From assembly GCA_030527015.1 (NCBI GenBank), contig JAUNBR010000005.1:1-64000 (forward strand): 64,000 bases of DNA, written 5' to 3'. The position numbers and the translations under genes were made by a program. Shown here piece after piece: positions 1 to 9,954 of the stretch. The notes under the pieces are model-generated. The model saw only the letters and a program-made list of their open reading frames with translations. It was not told where the DNA came from and searched no databases. This stretch comes from Planctomycetia bacterium. Its GTDB lineage: Bacteria; Planctomycetota; Planctomycetia; Pirellulales; Thermoguttaceae. Each line of letters starts with the position of its first letter. Within the stretch, counting starts at the first letter, position 1.

Positions 1-283
1 CACAGGCAGGCATTTCCCGCAGGCAGACATTTCACACAGACAGGATTTTGTGCATCCTGCCTGCAGAGGTCTGAACTAAAAATATCTGATTTTCCGGCTG
101 CGGAAAGCAAAAATTTAAAGTGGTATCAGCAGCTGCATAAACCAAAAATTCATAAGATAAGTTCTCACAGAGTCAGAAAAAAATATTCACAGGTATTCGT
201 AAGCATTTTTCGATCGACACTCTTTCTTTCCCGGCACCGTAAAAGAAAGAGCGTCCCATCCATGGGTACGATCAAAAAACACT

Positions 284-636
284 TATACTGTGATTTTACT
301 TTAAATTTTCGTTTTGGATGGTCAAAAAAGGCCAGCATTTCCAGCGAGCAAAAATGCCGGCCTGTCTGTCCGCAGACAGAAAACACGAAAATTTATCGTG
401 CATCGGGCATATAATCTAGATCCTGGCTCTCCTTTAAATTTCCGTTTTATGCGCCTCTAAAAGCTGACATTTTTAGCAAAGTAAAATGCCTAAAAAGCGA
501 AAATTTTACTGTTTCCATTTTAAATTTCCGTTTTTGTGCGGTTCTTAAAGCAGGCATTTTCAGCAAAGCAAAAATGCCAGAGAAGCGGCGGATTTTTATC
601 GTGCATCGAGCATATCATGCCTCGGGCACATAACCT
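284..636 (+). repeat. TATAC hairpin elements, three copies in the first gap
   Basis: The first 657 bases hold no convincing gene. Forward copies lie at about 284-412 (with an extra CTGTC...GACAG insert after the inner stem), 416-512 (degenerate) and 512-616. A half copy ending in AAATTTAAAGTGG is at about 108-130. Each copy shows the TTTAAATTTCCG arm, the GCATTTT...AAAATGCC stem and a terminal ATCGTGCATCGGGCAT-like arm. Confidence 0.75.
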
Positions 637-657
637 ATCTTCTATTTTTTTCTTCGT

Positions 658-1413
658 TTACGCTACCAGACTAAATTCATATGGCACACCGCCGATCGCG
701 GTAATAAATTCTTCAAAAATACGAAGATCCAGAGCGGTGGCAGATGAGCTTTCAGGATGAAACTGCGTTCCCACGGCGAACCAATCATCCTCTACAGATT
801 CGATCGCCTCAATTACACCGTCCGGGGCACATGCAGAAACGCGAAATCCGGGTGCCACTTCACTGACGGCCATGTGATGCCGACTGTTTACCCGGATTTC
901 TGTATCTCCATAAACTTTTTCCATCAGAGTTCCCGGCACCACATCCAGAGTGTGCCGGTGATGAAGAGTCGAGCTGCGATCAAAATGAGGCATGGAATTC
1001 GGCATGTCGATCGGTAAATGAAAGTAAAGCCCGCCGCCCATCACGACATTCATTAATTGCATTCCAGCTCCGATTCCAAATACTGGAATTTTATTTTCTG
1101 CGATTACACGCATAAGCATTCGGTCAAAATCTTCGCGGCGAGCGGACATGGGACGGACAGAAGAATGAAGTACATATCCATCACGTCTGGGATCAAGATC
1201 TGCGCCGCCTGTAAGAACCACACCATCCAGTGTTTTTAATTGCTGAAGCAAGTCATCTTCATTATCCGTGGGCAAAAGAACACACGGAATTCCGCCGGCA
1301 CGCTGAATCGATTCATAATAGCCGCTCCATATAAAACTGAAAGAATCCTGATCCCCTTTACGAGCGACGAAATCAGCGTTTAAACCCACTAACGGCTTTT
1401 TACCAAAATGCAT
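658..1413 (-). CDS. class I glutamine amidotransferase, gamma-glutamyl-GABA hydrolase (PuuD) family
   Basis: This 251-residue protein belongs to the peptidase C26 / PuuD-like family of glutamine amidotransferases, which hydrolyse gamma-glutamyl amides in the cytoplasm. It opens with KKPLVGLNADF, as PuuD-like enzymes do. It has the early LDGVVLTGGADLDP segment, an HTLDVVPGT segment and VNSRHHMAV, and ends with the catalytic-triad part VGTQFHPESS. At the usual nucleophile-elbow position it reads VFGIGAGMQLMNV, so the canonical Cys of G-[IV]-C-[RL]-G is Ala here. That would make it hydrolytically inactive or repurposed. A longer frame exists upstream, but GGAGGA lies just before the Met at 1413, so I chose that start. 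It stands alone between repeats. Family is confident; substrate is not known. Confidence 0.8.
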   Translation of the reverse strand: MHFGKKPLVGLNADFVARKGDQDSFSFIWSGYYESIQRAGGIPCVLLPTDNEDDLLQQLKTLDGVVLTGGADLDPRRDGYVLHSSVRPMSARREDFDRMLMRVIAENKIPVFGIGAGMQLMNVVMGGGLYFHLPIDMPNSMPHFDRSSTLHHRHTLDVVPGTLMEKVYGDTEIRVNSRHHMAVSEVAPGFRVSACAPDGVIEAIESVEDDWFAVGTQFHPESSSATALDLRIFEEFITAIGGVPYEFSLVA

Positions 1414-2152
1414 GTATTTATTCCTCCTGAACGTATTATCGCACCGAAAGTATGAACGCAAAAATATTTTTTGAAGAAATACCAGCATCACACCATATGC
1501 TTCATGGGAAGCATTTCATGGCATGACCATTCCGCCTAATTTTCGAAAAATTCCTTTTTTTCGAGAATCATAGATACCGCCATTCCAGTAAATTTTTCGC
1601 ATTTTATCGTACGTCTCATGAAACATCCGCCTCCGAGACCAAAATGTATAAAATTTAAATAGAATCGCACATGGTACGAATAAATACACGCCTGGAAAAT
1701 ACGGGTTCCATCTTCCTTTTTACAGAATTACGTGTAAATCAGGTAATTTCATCAAATTTTTGTCGTTCTCACCTTTTACCTTTCGCTGCGGCTTTTTCAC
1801 CGCCAGAAGTATAAATCACATACAGTATAACCGTTAAAATCCGAAGTGCAAGACTCTCACCATATTTTGTATCTAAATATAAATTTCCACCAAGATATGG
1901 TGTTTTGCACGATTTTTATGATGTGGAAGCCCACATATTTTTCTTTTTTGGAAAATTTATACTGGTCTCCTGTAAATTTCCGTTCTCAGGGTTCTGAAAG
2001 TCGGTGTTTTCAGCGAAACAAAATGCCGGAGAATCGGAATTTAATGGTATATCAGGCATAATATTTTATTTTCTGAGTACATTTTAAATTTCCGTTTTTT
2101 ACATTACGGAAGCAGAAAATGCACTCAGATAAAAAATTAGGATGCGAAAACC
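1414..2152. repeat. gap with one TATAC hairpin element
   Basis: This AT-rich gap holds one forward copy at about 1960-2062, complete from ATACTGGT to the terminal ATCAGGCATAAT, and a partial left arm at about 2085-2105. I see no other gene or structured element between 1414 and 1960. Confidence 0.65.
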
Positions 2153-3304
2153 TTATTTTTTATCCTTTTTAATTTTCAGAAGAATGGTCACCGGCGTACC
2201 ACGTTCCGGCAGAGCATCTTTATTCGCGATAAAAAGTCTTTCCGTATTCGAAGAAGAGCTGGCTTTCGGTACGTCCAGAACCGCGCTGGGAAAATTAGAA
2301 ACTCCTATAATTTCACCTTCTGAATCTGCCGCATAATACTGTGTTTTCTGTTCATCCTCTTCGTCTACATAAAAGAAACTTCCCGCAAAAACCCAGGGCA
2401 TCTCCATTTTTTTATCCGTTTCCGCCTCCTTCACCAGATCCTGCCCTATTTTTTCGATGATATTACCAGCAGCATCTTTCCAGCGAATAAGGACCTGAAT
2501 TTCTTCGCCGGTGGCAGGCTGAAATTCTGGATGAAACCGCACCGGTTTTCCCGGCACAGCGCCGATCGCCAATAAACCGGCGTGAATATGAGAAGGCCGC
2601 ACATCCACACATAATACGGCTTCATGTGTTTTAGCCCCAATAAACTGCGTTATTTTTGACGGAAGGCCTTCCTCCTCATACGGTAAAGTACGAATAAAAC
2701 CGCGGCCTGTACACATAAAAAATTCCAGCGGAATGGACGTCTGGCATACCCATCCCTGCAGCACCACAGCGTCTCTTTCCGCATTAATCCAGATGGGCAT
2801 TTTCGCATCCAGAGCATGAAGTTTCGACACATCTTCTCCCAGCACATCTCCCAGAGGAATCGGCTCCATCTGTACCTCCGGCTCTTCCCAGTCTTCGTCC
2901 ACACCCGCCGGTGGCTGTGTTAAATCCAGATCTGAATCGTCCACATCTTCTTCGGTACCTTCTTCCGCTAAACTCTCTTCTTCTGCCAGACCCACAGAAG
3001 CGTCTTCCCCCTCTTCTTTCTTTTTAAGCGTGTTTCCCAAAACATCTTCGCCATAAGCGTTTAATCTGTCATTATACCCCTGAATTTTCTCTGACAAATT
3101 ATCCAGTGAATCTTTTATGGCTTTCGCCTCTTCACCAACAGATTTTTCATCCGCATTTCCTGCTTCAGAAGACACCGCGGGAGTTTTTCTCTCGTCAGCT
3201 GTTTTACTTACTATTTTTTCTGATTCACATCCCAAAATGAATAAAGAAAAAAACAGAATTAAAGTATGAACGACAAAATTTGCGTCACTGTATGAATTTT
3301 TCAT
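2153..3304 (-). CDS. predicted lipoprotein of unknown function
   Basis: This 383-residue protein begins with a basic n-region and a hydrophobic stretch ending in the lipobox LFILGC (about residues 21-26), so it should be lipid-anchored after export. The next ~130 residues are low-complexity and acidic, rich in Glu and Asp with predicted coiled-coil character (KDSLDNLSEKIQGYNDRL), which suggests a flexible linker. The C-terminal ~200 residues look globular and include WINAERDAVVLQGWVC and ALLAIGAVPGKPV. The start at 3304 is preceded by GGAGGA; the nine-codon upstream extension has no such site. I do not recognise the globular domain. It resembles nothing I can name and may be specific to planctomycetes. 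Confidence 0.75.
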   Translation of the reverse strand: MKNSYSDANFVVHTLILFFSLFILGCESEKIVSKTADERKTPAVSSEAGNADEKSVGEEAKAIKDSLDNLSEKIQGYNDRLNAYGEDVLGNTLKKKEEGEDASVGLAEEESLAEEGTEEDVDDSDLDLTQPPAGVDEDWEEPEVQMEPIPLGDVLGEDVSKLHALDAKMPIWINAERDAVVLQGWVCQTSIPLEFFMCTGRGFIRTLPYEEEGLPSKITQFIGAKTHEAVLCVDVRPSHIHAGLLAIGAVPGKPVRFHPEFQPATGEEIQVLIRWKDAAGNIIEKIGQDLVKEAETDKKMEMPWVFAGSFFYVDEEDEQKTQYYAADSEGEIIGVSNFPSAVLDVPKASSSSNTERLFIANKDALPERGTPVTILLKIKKDKK

Positions 3305-3365
3305 TAATAATCCTCCTGCGATTTTTTCCAAAGGGATGCACTATGTATTTTCATTTTCGGCATTT

Positions 3366-4413
3366 TATACCCGATGCACGGTAAATATCCATTTCTTCAG
3401 CATTTTTATTTCGCTAAAAATACCGGCTTTCAGAACCGGCATAAAATGTAAATGAAAAGTAAAATCAGTATTTATACTTCTTTGAAACTGACCGTGAAGC
3501 ACAACAAAAATGAAAGTAAAACCTGGCATTTTTCCTGTCTCTTTCTTCCCTGGCTCATTTATGTGATACACCTACTAAATTTCCACTTTTTCAGTTAAAT
3601 TTCCCTCTTTTCAGTATTTCAAAACGTTTAAAAGTATCTGCATCTGAATGACCACACGAAATAAAAAACGAAATGGAACCAGCAGACCATGAATCTTAAT
3701 GCAAAAACTGGTAAAAAATTATGAAAAACATGCGTATTTTTATTAAAACGCGCCTAAACAAAAAAAGTTTTTCTGTTATAATTTAATATCATGTGCTGAT
3801 TCCGCATAAATTTTTGTTGTATCCCGCTCTGCCACAGGGCATTTTTTCACACACATAAATGTCCGAAAACAAAAATTTCAGTGTACCAGAATCATTATTT
3901 TGTTTTCGATTTTCATAAAATTTTATACCAGCACGAAATATATTTTTTGGCGCAAAAGTTTATAATATTATAGTAAAATATCGTGAATAATTTTACACCT
4001 GAATGTACGATAATTTCAGCTTCACCCGGATTTATGCTTCACCGAAAACACCTGCATTCAAAACCCCAAAAAGTGGATATAAAGGAGTACCCGTATATTT
4101 TACATAAATTTTAGGCTTCTGCCAAGAGATGTATTTATACTGACACCACATATTCTAAAATCCATTTTAAACTTAAGTTTTACATAAATTTCCGTCCAGT
4201 ATTTCATTTTGTGTAAAACTCCAGAATTTATTCCATAAACACACCTATAAATTTCTGCTTTTTAGGTATTTTTCACTAAAAACACCTGTTTTTATGGCAG
4301 CAAAAAACAAAAATTAAAAATAGCGCAACAAATATCGGACATAAATTTAATTTTAGACTGACTGCTGACAGACTGTACTGCTCTGGAAGGCATTTTATAA
4401 TTTTGAGGAAAAT
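3366..4413. repeat. gap with one reverse TATAC hairpin element
   Basis: A reverse copy lies at about 3366-3474, just upstream of the lipoprotein start, reading TATACCCGATGCACGG at its left end. From 3475 to 4413 the sequence is very AT-rich, with no gene, no clear repeat copy and no convincing terminator. A promoter for the gene at 4414 is likely but I cannot place it. Confidence 0.6.
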
Positions 4414-6291
4414 ATGACTTCAGGTTCTCATAAAACTCCTTATTCAAAAAGTGATTCCACTCATATGTCGGCCAAAAGCCTTCTTCCAGACTTACTTTTC
4501 CCGGGAAACTGGCGAAAAATCCCACCTGTTTTATGGGGAGTTCCTTCCACAGGTTTACCATTACCTCAAAAACAAAAAACACTTTCACACACAAATTTTG
4601 AGCAAATTTCCATGCTCGCCATTCTTGCGGATGAAAAAAATCTGGAGAATCCTTCCGTAAAAAAATTTTGGGGTAACGGAAAAAAAGTGCTCCGTTTACT
4701 TTATCCTTCCGAAAACGCCCTTAAAAATCCGAATTCTTCCCTGCTTATTCTTGCCGTGGCGCGCAGCTTACCCAGACTGGCACTTCTGGATACATTCTCT
4801 CAAGAAACAGCTGCCGTCATTTTAGAAACGCTGCAACAAATTTCTTTTGACGCGGTGTCTCTTTCTCCCGACACATCTGCTCTGGATTATCTTTTACTGG
4901 CTGGAGAACTGCCATTAACGCTGGCATTTACCTTTCCTGAACTGGAATCTGCAGAAACACATCTCGCACAGGCCAAAAACGTTATTCATGAAACCCTTTC
5001 GGATTATTTAGACGGCGCAGGCATGCCACATGCCAGTCTCATTTCACTTTCCCGTGTTTTATTATCCTCCTGGACCCGTGCAAAATGGATGGAACGCGGC
5101 CTTCTGGCACGAATGGCCGAGTACCCGGAAGAATTACCCGTCTTCACTCCGTTCGCGCGAGAACAGTATGAATGGGCCGTCCGCTGCGCCATGCACCTGA
5201 CACGTCCTGACGGAACTCTCGTTTTTTCACAGGAAAAGAATAATACCTGCTTTCAGACACCCGCGCTTTTTGCAGCAGCCATTTCGGTGGATGAAGATCT
5301 CGACGATAAAAATTTAGCGATTATGGCTCTTCCCGGTGCTTCTCCTGAAGCTGTATCTAAAGTGCAGCAAGAACCGCTGCCCGACGCGACGAATATTTCT
5401 CCGTGGAGCACCATTTCCCTGATGCGCGGCTCATGGGACCCTGAAGAATCTTTCTGCGCGTTACAGTGGGACAAAATATTTACGCCTCTTGAACTGGGAA
5501 ACCTTAAAACCACGCTGCTCAGCGGAGAATGGAAATTTGACATCCGGTGGGATAATGAAAAATTGCTCCCCACGGAAACCTGGTCTCCCGTGTGTAACAT
5601 CAGTAATAATGAAGTGGATTTTCTTGAACTGGAATTACCCCTGACGTGTGACTTTCGCATCCAGCGAAGTGTCCTTCTGGCAAAACGTGAAGGTTTTATT
5701 TTATTGGCCGATACAGTTTTACCTCCTGAAAAATTACTAAAAAAAATATCTGGCCGCATATCCACAAAAGAGAAAAAAATTCCCTCTCCACAAAAAAATC
5801 CAGGTCTGTATTATACTTCTTGGATTCCCAAATATCCCGGAATTATGCTGGGAGAAAATCCAGAATCTTTTGAGACTTCTCTTTACACCCCAAGAGAAAT
5901 AAAAGCACTGGCTCTTCCGCTGGCTTTACCGGAATGGCGAAAACTGGCCCCAAAATCAGAGGATTTTACCTCTCATAATCACATGCTGGAATACCGCTGT
6001 TTCAGTAAATTTCCTGCACTTTATGCTCCTTTATTTCTTGACCTTTATGACGAAAGGCTTCACAGTGCATTAACATGGCGGCATTTAACTGTCGCGCAAA
6101 AATTACAGAAAGTCCCGCCACATATCGCGCGAGGATTCCGGGTCATGGTGGCCGACAGTCAGTGGCTCATTTACAGAAGTTTAACCGCCGCGGCCAACCG
6201 TTCTGTTTTGGGACATAATTTAACATCCGAAATGTTCGTCGCGACTTTTGACGCCGAAGGAAAAGTGGAGCCCATTCTCGAAATCCAATAA
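4414..6291 (+). CDS. conserved hypothetical protein, possibly heparinase II/III-like
   Basis: The product is 625 residues with no signal peptide or membrane segment. The N-terminal ~250 residues look alpha-helical. The second half alternates beta-rich segments such as EWKFDIRWDNEKLLP, DFLELELPLTCDFRIQRSV and EGFILLADTVLPP, which is the arrangement expected of an alpha/alpha toroid followed by a beta-sandwich, as in heparinase II/III-like proteins. The C-terminal SQWLIYRSLTAAANRSVLG and TSEMFVATFDAEGKVEPILE read like a conserved planctomycete family, from memory only. GAGGAAA lies seven bases before the ATG. It stands alone with long gaps on both sides. The fold suggestion is an inference; no catalytic residues can be assigned. 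Confidence 0.7.
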   Translation: MTSGSHKTPYSKSDSTHMSAKSLLPDLLFPGNWRKIPPVLWGVPSTGLPLPQKQKTLSHTNFEQISMLAILADEKNLENPSVKKFWGNGKKVLRLLYPSENALKNPNSSLLILAVARSLPRLALLDTFSQETAAVILETLQQISFDAVSLSPDTSALDYLLLAGELPLTLAFTFPELESAETHLAQAKNVIHETLSDYLDGAGMPHASLISLSRVLLSSWTRAKWMERGLLARMAEYPEELPVFTPFAREQYEWAVRCAMHLTRPDGTLVFSQEKNNTCFQTPALFAAAISVDEDLDDKNLAIMALPGASPEAVSKVQQEPLPDATNISPWSTISLMRGSWDPEESFCALQWDKIFTPLELGNLKTTLLSGEWKFDIRWDNEKLLPTETWSPVCNISNNEVDFLELELPLTCDFRIQRSVLLAKREGFILLADTVLPPEKLLKKISGRISTKEKKIPSPQKNPGLYYTSWIPKYPGIMLGENPESFETSLYTPREIKALALPLALPEWRKLAPKSEDFTSHNHMLEYRCFSKFPALYAPLFLDLYDERLHSALTWRHLTVAQKLQKVPPHIARGFRVMVADSQWLIYRSLTAAANRSVLGHNLTSEMFVATFDAEGKVEPILEIQ

Positions 6292-7206
6292 ATTTAAAAT
6301 TTTTGTAACCCTCTTCCTCATTCCCCCTAAAAAATCAGATTCATTTTATCGGTTTCCATTTAAATTTTAATCTCGTACACCACATTTTTCTTACTTCACA
6401 AATAATTAATGCACTAAAATTTTATCATTAACTCAGACATCTTATTTTAGTAAATTTCCATTTTATGCGGGCGCCCTCTTTATGCTGATTCTCCCTTAAA
6501 TTTCCGTTTTATTCGGTCCTGAAAAGCAGAGGCATTTTCAGCAAAACAAAAATGCCGGGAAAGCGGAAATTTATAAAACACCGGGTCTAAAAACCGCGAC
6601 ATTTTCAGCAAAATAAAATGAAGACAGACTGTCTGCGAAAAGAGAATGTGGAAATTTATAGTGCCTCGGGAGTATCATACAGCTTTAAAATCTGACTCAT
6701 ACGCTCACAAAATCCGATATTTTTATCCCGGTCTGCCTCCTCATGCCACGCAAAATACCGCGGAAACGAAAATTCATCATGTTCACCAGGTAACATTCCC
6801 CATAAATCTGCCCGCCTGTCCTCTGTCTTCGGAATGGACAGAACCTATGAAAATTTATTAGATACCAGAAACACACTTTTATGCACGGAATTTAAATTCA
6901 TGTTTTTGGAAAATTTTCGCTCTTATAAAAATCGCACGATATATCAAAGATTTTTTATTATTTTCTTTGTTTTTCATAAAATCTTTTCTTCTTTTTTCAA
7001 GAAATATTTTTTTTCACTTCCCACAGAATGAATTATCTGCTATAATTTAATTAAAGTTCTTAAAGAAGAATCTGATTTTTAACATTTTCATACTGTTTTA
7101 CACCTGATGCACCTATGAATTTTCGTTTTTTCAAAAATTCATAACCTGGAAATTACTGGTCTTAAACTGTATTTCAGTATAAATCACAAAAAGTTGCGAG
7201 ATAAAT
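6292..7206. repeat. gap with TATAC hairpin elements
   Basis: One full forward copy lies at about 6480-6588, and a right-arm fragment with GGAAATTTATAGTGCCTCGGG is at about 6650-6672. The remaining ~500 bases before the next gene are AT-rich. I see no open frame with coding character and no terminator. Confidence 0.65.
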
Positions 7207-7872
7207 ATGGGAATTCGTTTTTACTGTCCGAACGGACATAAATTAAACGTTAAATCTTTTTTGGCTGGTCAGCGAGGAATCTGTCCAAAATGTGGCGCAA
7301 AAATGGACATTCCATTTCAGAGTACGCGAGAAAAAGGTTCAAAAGATCTTCCGATCGCCGCGGAATGGGAAGAACGTGCCCGCAGAGAAGGGCTTTATCC
7401 TTTTAATAATACCACGATAACCTCTGCCGGAAAAGATGGAAACATAAACCTTAATGATATTCACACAGAGACTTCATCTCCTCAAAATACTGCCCAAAAT
7501 GATCCTGCTTCCTGGAATATTTTCCCTTCTGATGGAGGAAATCCAGCTCCATCTGCGAATATCTCTGACGCACCTTTCTTTGGAAATCCCATGGATCAAA
7601 AAAGTTCCGCCAGTACACCACCTTTTCCGAATCCGTTTTCGCCAAAACTTCCAGACCCTTTCGCCGACGCTCCAGATGCCATCTGGTATGTCCGTATCTC
7701 TTCTGGAGATCAGTTCGGCCCGGTGAAAGCCCCCATTATCCGGCAGTGGCTGACCGAACAAAGAATCGCTGCCGATACTTTACTCTGGCGTGAAGGATGG
7801 AGTGAATGGAAAACCGGCGATAAAGTTTTTGATTCTCTGGCGTTACCACCAGCAGGTAATACCAGTAATTAA
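7207..7872 (+). CDS. zinc-ribbon and GYF_2 domain protein
   Basis: This 221-residue protein starts with a short zinc-ribbon-like module: Cys7, His11, Cys27 and Cys30 in CPNGH and CPKCG. A long Pro/Ser/Asn-rich linker follows (about residues 75-155). The C-terminal region, about 158-212, is a GYF_2 (DUF4339) domain with IWYVRISSGDQFGPV, then IIRQWLTEQRI and LLWREGWSEW, the usual order of that family. GYF_2 domains are protein-interaction modules, common in planctomycetes and often coupled to membrane proteins, but no membrane segment is present here. The ribosome-binding site (GCGAGA) is weak. No specific partner can be named. Confidence 0.85.
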   Translation: MGIRFYCPNGHKLNVKSFLAGQRGICPKCGAKMDIPFQSTREKGSKDLPIAAEWEERARREGLYPFNNTTITSAGKDGNINLNDIHTETSSPQNTAQNDPASWNIFPSDGGNPAPSANISDAPFFGNPMDQKSSASTPPFPNPFSPKLPDPFADAPDAIWYVRISSGDQFGPVKAPIIRQWLTEQRIAADTLLWREGWSEWKTGDKVFDSLALPPAGNTSN

Positions 7873-7930
7873 TTTCATATGATGGTTCCACGTTCTATTT
7901 CATTTTCTGTCACTCCGCCGGCCAGGCTTA

Positions 7931-8300
7931 TATACCCGATACACTATAAAATTCTGCTTCCCCGGCATTTTGCTTCGCTGAAAATGCCTGCTTTCAGAAC
8001 CGCAAAAAACTGAAATTTAAAGTAGAACCAGTATATTCCATAAAATCTAGAATTCCAAAAATTTAAAGCGCGCCCGGATATTTTTTTCTGGATACACTAT
8101 AAATTTCCGTTTCCACTGTCCGCCGACAGACCGGCCAGCATTTTTGCTTCGCGGAAAATGCATATCTTCAGAATCACACAAAACGGAAATTTACACCCGA
8201 TGCACAATAAAATTCCATTTCTCCGGCATTTTACTTCGCCGAAAAATGACTGGCTTTCAGAACCACACAAAACAGAAAGTTAATAGAAAATCCGTATAAA
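7931..8300 (-). repeat. three TATAC hairpin elements in tandem
   Basis: Three reverse copies lie nearly head to tail at 7931-8035, about 8090-8195 and 8196-8300. The middle copy carries the CTGTCCGCCGACAG insert beside the inner stem. They fill most of the gap between the GYF_2 gene and the convergent exbD-like gene. I see no separate terminator here, so the hairpins themselves may separate the two transcripts. Confidence 0.8.
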
Positions 8301-8329
8301 GTGGAATCCGAGCGTTTCCGATAAAAAAA

Positions 8330-8740
8330 TCATTCGTCTTGAGTCATGGTGGAGTACTGGATTCCCAATTTTTTACAGAGATTCGCCACCGCCACCACCT
8401 GCCCGAAAGGACACGCTCTGTCCCCACGAATAATTACCGAGGCTCCAGTAGGATTCGCGCCCCAGGCTTCCGATAAAACCATTTCCAGACCACTTAAACC
8501 ATACTCTTTCCCATGAACATAAAACGCGCCCTGCCGATTTATATTCACAATTAATTCTTGAGGTGCCGCAATTAATGGCACCGCTTCGGACGCCTGAGGC
8601 AATAAAATATCCAGCAGACGTTCTTCATCATCAAAACGAGTGGAAATCAGAAAAAAAATCAGCAGAAGAAATACCACATCTATAAGTGGCGTCAGACTCA
8701 TATTCGCCAGAGAAACACTCTTATTAAATTTTACCGTCAT
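8330..8740 (-). CDS. ExbD/TolR-family biopolymer transport protein
   Basis: The 136-residue product has the ExbD/TolR layout: a short cytoplasmic N-terminus, one transmembrane helix (about residues 17-38) carrying the conserved Asp21 in TPLIDVVFLLLIFFL, and a periplasmic domain ending in a VVAVANLCKKLGIQ helix. These proteins convert the proton-motive force, together with an ExbB/TolQ channel, into movement across the envelope. The start overlaps the end of the upstream exbB-like gene by four bases (ATGA) and has GGGAAGAAGAG in front, so the two are translationally coupled. Whether it serves TonB-like uptake or Tol-like envelope maintenance cannot be told. Confidence 0.93.
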   Translation of the reverse strand: MTVKFNKSVSLANMSLTPLIDVVFLLLIFFLISTRFDDEERLLDILLPQASEAVPLIAAPQELIVNINRQGAFYVHGKEYGLSGLEMVLSEAWGANPTGASVIIRGDRACPFGQVVAVANLCKKLGIQYSTMTQDE

Positions 8741-9777
8741 CTCTTCTTCCCCTTTCGCGAACTGACAGCATCAGATTCTGCTGAAGGCACTTTTTCCTGT
8801 TCCTTATCCGCGCTGGACTTTTTCCCACGTTTTACAGATTTCGCCGCTTCATAATAAGCAGTATACTGTTCCGGTGTCACATGAACCCGTCCTTCCACTT
8901 CTGTAAGATAAACAGAAAAACGAAGCAGCTTTCGGTCAATTATATGAAATAACTTTACGATTCTTCCCTCGTACCAGTGCGCGAGAATCGCCGCAGGAAT
9001 CGCGACCGATAATCCTGCACAGGTGGTAACCAGCGCGATATAAATTCCCTGGGAAAGCTGCTCCGCCCGATTCACACCGATGGTCGTCGCGGCATTTAGC
9101 TGGGCTGTAACCATAAACGCCTCTATCATCCCTATTACCGTTCCTAATAATCCGATCAGAGGAGTAATCGTCGCAGCCAAAACAAGAATCCGAACATTCC
9201 CAAAAAGTTTTTCCGCCTCATTATCTTTCGCTTCCTGAATCACACTCTGTATTTCCATCACAGGCCGGCCAACTTTCATTAACGCCGATTTAATAATATT
9301 CGCAGAAGAAGACGGATGCTGACAGCAGACATTATAAATTTCCCGAGGATCCGCTTTCTCTCGGGATAACGCATCCACTTTATTAAAAAGCCTCCGCGGC
9401 GCGACGAAATATGCTCGCAGCGCGACGAATCGTTCCAGCCCAAAAGCCACCACCAGCAGAGACATCACTCCGATGGGCCACATCAAAAACCCACCTTTCT
9501 GAATTAAATCCAGAATCGTCAAAAGATGTTCCTTCTCCTTTTTCGCATTTTCTGACAAATTTTTATCCGGAACATTATTCGGTAATGCATTCTCTTTTTC
9601 TTCCGAAAAATTCATCTCCGCCAGTTCTTTATCTGCCAGACTACTCGCCTTTTCAGACACCACCGCCGCGGCATTTCCCGAGGTATTTTCTTGGTTCTGC
9701 TGGGAAAATGTATTTTCCACACTCCCTAAAACAAAGAAAAATACGGAAATTATAATCCACCATGTAAAACGATACAT
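8737..9777 (-). CDS. MotA/TolQ/ExbB proton channel family protein
   Basis: This 346-residue protein has an N-terminal signal-like segment (residues 1-26), a charged linker of about 65 residues, then the three-helix ExbB/TolQ core: FLMWPIGVMSLLVVAFGLERF, ILVLAATITPLIGLLGTVIG and GIYIALVTTCAGLSVAIPA. The TxxLIGLLGTVxGM signature of the family is present. The C-terminus is lysine-rich and cytoplasmic. It forms the channel partner of the ExbD-like protein it overlaps. The periplasmic N-terminal extension is longer than in E. coli ExbB but is usual in planctomycete and related homologues. It lies downstream of a large TPR gene on the same strand, with one hairpin element between them. Confidence 0.93.
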   Translation of the reverse strand: MYRFTWWIIISVFFFVLGSVENTFSQQNQENTSGNAAAVVSEKASSLADKELAEMNFSEEKENALPNNVPDKNLSENAKKEKEHLLTILDLIQKGGFLMWPIGVMSLLVVAFGLERFVALRAYFVAPRRLFNKVDALSREKADPREIYNVCCQHPSSSANIIKSALMKVGRPVMEIQSVIQEAKDNEAEKLFGNVRILVLAATITPLIGLLGTVIGMIEAFMVTAQLNAATTIGVNRAEQLSQGIYIALVTTCAGLSVAIPAAILAHWYEGRIVKLFHIIDRKLLRFSVYLTEVEGRVHVTPEQYTAYYEAAKSVKRGKKSSADKEQEKVPSAESDAVSSRKGKKR

Positions 9778-9846
9778 TTTAAAACCTGTTCCTTAAAACA
9801 CACATCACTTCCATTCATTTTTCCTTCTCTTTACCGATTCATTTTT

Positions 9847-9949
9847 AACCTGATGCATGATAAAATTCTGCTTTCTCTACATTTTTTCTCGCCAAAAATG
9901 CCGGCTTTCAGAGCCGTATAAAACGGAAATTTAAATGAGAATCCATATC
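9847..9949 (-). repeat. TATAC hairpin element inside an operon
   Basis: A reverse copy lies between the TPR gene and the exbB-like gene, ending five bases from the TPR stop codon. Both flanking genes are on the minus strand, so the element is probably transcribed as part of their message. Confidence 0.8.
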
Positions 9950-9954
9950 TTTTC

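Noticed and set aside
1414-1491. An upstream start for the glutamine amidotransferase
   Set aside because: The extra 26 residues are not family-like, whereas GGAGGA stands before the Met at 1413.
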